NCBI RefSeq assembly: GCF_047228825.1
Contig: NZ_JBFEGN010000002.1
Span: 1 to 64,000, forward strand
Source: Siminovitchia sp047228825
GTDB taxonomy: Bacteria; Bacillota; Bacilli; Bacillales; Bacillaceae_C
Direction: 5' to 3'
Length of the DNA stretch: 64,000 nt
Shown here one piece after another: positions 61,678 through 64,000 of the stretch. Numbering within the stretch: position 1 is the stretch's first letter; each line of letters opens with the position of its first letter. The notes beneath the pieces were generated by a model. That model was not told the origin of the DNA and ran no database searches. It saw nothing but the letters and a program-made list of their open reading frames with translations. Position numbers and translations under genes: made by a program.

Positions 61678-61953
61678 GTGCGTATGGTAGATATGATTGC
61701 CAAAAAACGTGATGGGCATGAATTGACGTCCGATGAAATCCGGTTTGTGATGGACGGTTATGTGAAGAACGAAATTCCAGATTATCAAATGTCCGCTTTT
61801 CTCATGGCGATTTATTTTCAGGGGATGTCCAATAAAGAGACAGCGGAATTGACGATGGCCATGGCTGATTCGGGAGAAAAAATTGATTTATCGAAGATTG
61901 ATGGAATCAAAGTTGACAAGCACTCTACTGGAGGAGTGGGAGATACGACCACA
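61678..61953 (+). pseudogene. pdp: 5' part of host pyrimidine-nucleoside phosphorylase, interrupted
   Basis: The frame encodes a normal Pdp N-terminus of 92 residues (from GTG at 61678, or 106 from an ATG at 61636 behind GGAGG). It has RMVDMIAKKRDGHELTSDEI, FVMDGYVKNEIPDYQMSAFL and DGIKVDKHSTGGVGDTTT. The match to Bacillus Pdp ends abruptly after GGVGDTTT, in the phosphate-binding loop, at about 61953. Everything after is AT-rich foreign DNA. The remaining ~340 residues of the host enzyme should lie beyond the window. The remnant cannot be active. Confidence 0.85.
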
Positions 61954-62340
61954 TCAAAGAACATAAAAGTAGACCTGCCTAATTTTCCCAGTATTACAAC
62001 AAACCTCAAAGAATTTATCCTTATAATTTTTTATAAAGCGAAGAAAAATTTTAGAAGTTGGTTTAAGAAAATAATAGGTGATAGGTCATTACGCAAGGTG
62101 TCAAAAATTACGGGAATCGACTATACTACCATTAGGAGCTATGCAGGAAATCAAAGCACACTGCCTACTAGAAAAAACTTTGAAACGATATGTAAAGCTT
62201 TTAATGTAACTGTTGAAGACTTTTTAAGGTTTGCTGAATTGAATATTGATCAAGAATCTTTTTTTGAGATCCTAGCTTCCGGTTTTAGAATTAGAGACAG
62301 AGACTTACGAAATAAGGTGAAGGGAGAATATTTAGCATGA
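61954..62340 (+). CDS. XRE-type HTH reading frame fused in frame to the pdp stub
   Basis: About 128 codons that continue the broken pdp frame without a stop. I find no convincing start codon with a ribosome site at its beginning. A Cro/C1-type helix-turn-helix is seen near its centre: SLRKVSKITGIDYTTIRSYAG, then RKNFETICKAFNVTVEDFLRF. It may be a repressor or excision control protein of the element that is translated as a fusion from the host pdp promoter, or from an unseen start. Its stop overlaps the start of the second pdp (ATGA). Confidence 0.55.
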   Translation, partial: SKNIKVDLPNFPSITTNLKEFILIIFYKAKKNFRSWFKKIIGDRSLRKVSKITGIDYTTIRSYAGNQSTLPTRKNFETICKAFNVTVEDFLRFAELNIDQESFFEILASGFRIRDRDLRNKVKGEYLA

Positions 62341-63626
62341 ACCCTACCAAGATAATTCAAAAGAAAAAATACGGTATTGAGTTAACAACTAAGGAAATTG
62401 AATACATGGTTAAAGGATACACAGATAATACAATCCCAGACTATCAAATGGCTGCATTTTTAATGTCCATCTGGTTTAGGGGGCTTGTTCCAAACGAGTC
62501 GGTTGCATTAACCAATTCAATGGTAAGATCAGGAGAAACCTTAAATCTGTCATTAAGCAAACCAATAATTGACAAACATTCTACGGGAGGAGTTGGAGAT
62601 AAAGTTAGTTTAATCGTTGCTCCAATTGTTGCCTCTTTAGGAATTCCATGTCTGAAGCTTAGTGGAAGAGGATTAGGACATACTGGTGGAACAATAGATA
62701 AACTTGAATCTATAAGAGGATTTAAAACAAATCTATCCAAAGAAGAGATAGTAAATAATATTCAAAACCATGATATTGTAATAGCTGGTCAAACAGAAAA
62801 CATAGTTCCGGCAGATAAGAAAATTTATGCTTTAAGGGATGTAACTTCAACTGTTGATTCTATACCTCTAATTGCAAGTTCGATTATGAGTAAAAAAATA
62901 GCTCTTGGTGCAAATAAAATTGTCTTAGACATAAAAGTAGGAAATGGCTCATTCATGAAGACAATTGAGGATGCAACGGTGTTAGGAAAAACAATGGTTG
63001 AAATGGGTAAGAACATGGGAAGAGAAACAGTTGCAGTCCTAACAGGTATGAATCAACCACTAGGCTATGAGATTGGGAACTTAAACGAAGTGATTGAAGC
63101 AGTGGATTTATTAAAGAATAAAAAATTTAGCAAAGACCTTTGGGAAGTAGTAATTGAAATATCTGGACAAATGATTTATCTATCAGAGAAAAGCGATAAT
63201 ATTGAAGACGCAAAGAAAATGGCGCAGGAAACTATTGACAATAGAAGCGCATATTTAAAATTTATTGATTTTGTACAAGCTCAAGGTGGAGACATTGAGA
63301 GTATTCATAGTCCAAACACCAAAGAAACAATTGAAATAAAAAGTGAATCAGATGGCTATATTTCACACATAGAAACACAATATGTTGGTGAATCTGCAAT
63401 GCTGCTTGGAGCTGGAAGAAAGGGAAAAGATGATAAGATAGATCATAGTGTGGGAATAACAATTAGGAAGAAACTAGGAGCGAAAGTGAAAAAGGGTGAT
63501 ACTTTATTTATAGTAAAATCAAACCAACACAACAACGAAGATGTTATAAATAAATTGAAAAACTCAGTTACTATTTCTAAAGACAAAATTGAAACTCCAA
63601 AAACAATTATTAAAGTGATTCACTAA
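62337..63626 (+). CDS. pdp: Complete pyrimidine-nucleoside phosphorylase carried by the element
   Basis: 429 residues, full length. Family motifs are all present: IPDYQMAAFLMSIWFRGL, DKHSTGGVGDKVSLIVAPI, LSGRGLGHTGGTIDKLES (the thymidine/pyrimidine phosphorylase signature), VPADKKIYALRDVTSTVDSI, SIMSKKIALGANKIVLDIKVG and a C-terminal biotinyl-like domain from about 340. It cleaves thymidine, uridine and deoxyuridine with phosphate. Codon use is far more AT-rich than in the 61678-61953 remnant, so it came from another genome. GAAGGGAG precedes the ATG. It probably restores the function lost on insertion. Confidence 0.92.
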   Translation: MNPTKIIQKKKYGIELTTKEIEYMVKGYTDNTIPDYQMAAFLMSIWFRGLVPNESVALTNSMVRSGETLNLSLSKPIIDKHSTGGVGDKVSLIVAPIVASLGIPCLKLSGRGLGHTGGTIDKLESIRGFKTNLSKEEIVNNIQNHDIVIAGQTENIVPADKKIYALRDVTSTVDSIPLIASSIMSKKIALGANKIVLDIKVGNGSFMKTIEDATVLGKTMVEMGKNMGRETVAVLTGMNQPLGYEIGNLNEVIEAVDLLKNKKFSKDLWEVVIEISGQMIYLSEKSDNIEDAKKMAQETIDNRSAYLKFIDFVQAQGGDIESIHSPNTKETIEIKSESDGYISHIETQYVGESAMLLGAGRKGKDDKIDHSVGITIRKKLGAKVKKGDTLFIVKSNQHNNEDVINKLKNSVTISKDKIETPKTIIKVIH

Positions 63627-63643
63627 GACTAAGGTGATAAATA

Positions 63644-63958
63644 TTGAATAAACCAGTGTTTAGTAAATTGATTACATGTAAGCATTGCGGACGCAAATTT
63701 AAAGCTAAAATTGAAAATAAGAAAAGGATTTATGTTTGCTCCTCATATGACAATTACGGTAAAAATTCTTGTGAAAGAAATGCAATAGAAGAGAATTTTT
63801 TAAAGGGTCTAGTTCAGAGGAGATTTCAACGTGAAATGACTGATGAGGAAATAAGAGATGTAATTGAATATATAGAAGTAGAAAATTCCTTACTGCTTGA
63901 AATTCACTTAAAAGACCAGGAATCAATTATGCTTGGTCGTCAAACAATCAGATTCTAA
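63644..63958 (+). CDS. Stand-alone recombinase zinc beta-ribbon protein
   Basis: 104 residues from a TTG at 63644, after AAGGTG. It begins with SKLITCKHCGRKFKAKIENKKRIYVCSSYDNYGKNSCERNAI, a four-cysteine zinc ribbon like that of large serine recombinases. A helical part and a strand (IEVENSLLLEIHLKDQ) follow as in their C-terminal domain. The N-terminal catalytic serine domain and the RDF domain are absent. It could be a decayed recombinase end or an accessory protein that works with an integrase encoded farther right. The window ends 42 bases later with a ribosome-site-like GTGGGGAGGA. Confidence 0.7.
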   Translation: MNKPVFSKLITCKHCGRKFKAKIENKKRIYVCSSYDNYGKNSCERNAIEENFLKGLVQRRFQREMTDEEIRDVIEYIEVENSLLLEIHLKDQESIMLGRQTIRF

Positions 63959-64000
63959 TTTAGGGTGAATAATTTTTTAAATGAACGCAAGTGGGGAGGA

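Larger units (their letters stand above)
61954..64000 (+). mobile_element. Integrative element inserted in pdp (left part)
   Basis: The insertion point is in the codons for GGVGDTTT of host pdp. Inside are an HTH frame, a complete second pdp and a recombinase zinc-ribbon protein, all AT-rich against the moderate GC of the flank. The right end, the integrase catalytic domain and the attachment sites are outside the window, so type and length are unknown. Confidence 0.75.

Noticed and set aside
1..64000. tRNA, rRNA or riboswitch elements
   Set aside because: I saw no cloverleaf with a TTCGA arm, no rRNA-like stretch and no convincing FMN, TPP or glycine-type riboswitch, including upstream of pdxK and the FAD synthetase gene.

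Overview
The window looks like a chromosomal segment of a Bacillaceae bacterium (Firmicutes, moderate GC). Supporting signs are strong AGGAGG-type ribosome sites, frequent TTG/GTG starts, a YesM/YesN-type two-component pair, catabolite responsive elements, LacI/CcpA-style operators and Bacillus-like pathway enzymes. Most of it is metabolic. Two stretches are clearly more AT-rich: the first ~1.2 kb and the last ~2 kb.

Layout: (1) 1-20.4 kb, pectin/uronate use. A ROK regulator comes first, then a LacI regulator, a YesN/YesM-like pair and a DctPMQ TRAP transporter. A secreted GH28 pectinase and the operon uxaC-uxaB-uxaA-uxuA-uxuB-kdgA-kdgK-permease follow. The same palindrome (core TAACAACGTTGTTA) lies before lacI, GH28, uxaC and uxuA, which ties them into one regulon. 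(2) 20.4-27.1 kb, mixed genes. It holds a DUF4349 lipoprotein, a gene with a truncated copy 1.6 kb away, a LysR remnant, a Cof-type HAD phosphatase, a SLAP-like protein, a MarR/MFS pair and a frameshifted small alarmone synthetase. (3) 27.1-33.6 kb, an operon read leftward: PHP phosphoesterase, TIM-barrel epimerase, SurE nucleotidase and an FbpABC-like ABC importer. Pho-box-like repeats precede it, so I infer organophosphate scavenging. (4) 33.8-37.3 kb, pdxK, DoxX, a coiled-coil protein, a secreted protein with six 28-residue repeats and a small exported peptide.

(5) 37.3-42.5 kb, tryptophan breakdown to anthranilate: divergent TetR, then kynU-kynA-NSS transporter-kynB, with a 51-bp concentric double palindrome as operator. 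(6) 42.9-43.7 kb, a MntA/HepT toxin-antitoxin pair with a frameshifted toxin. (7) 43.9-47.8 kb, a sigma-54 activator, a perfect 22-bp inverted repeat, a textbook -24/-12 promoter, then a ureohydrolase and a sodium:solute symporter. (8) 48.0-58.6 kb, an aromatic ring pathway. It encodes a flavin reductase, a V4R/PucR-type regulator, an HpaB/PheA-type monooxygenase, a stand-alone FAD synthetase, an intradiol dioxygenase, muconate cycloisomerase, a DUF3237 protein, enol-lactonase, CoA transferase and thiolase. This is the catechol ortho-cleavage route without a recognisable muconolactone isomerase.

(9) 58.8-64 kb: a diguanylate cyclase, MscL, YceI and a pdp gene interrupted in its glycine-rich active-site motif. 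The interrupting AT-rich element carries an HTH reading frame, a complete second pdp and a recombinase zinc-ribbon protein, and runs off the window. It appears to break the host pdp and bring its own replacement, and is the most unusual item here.
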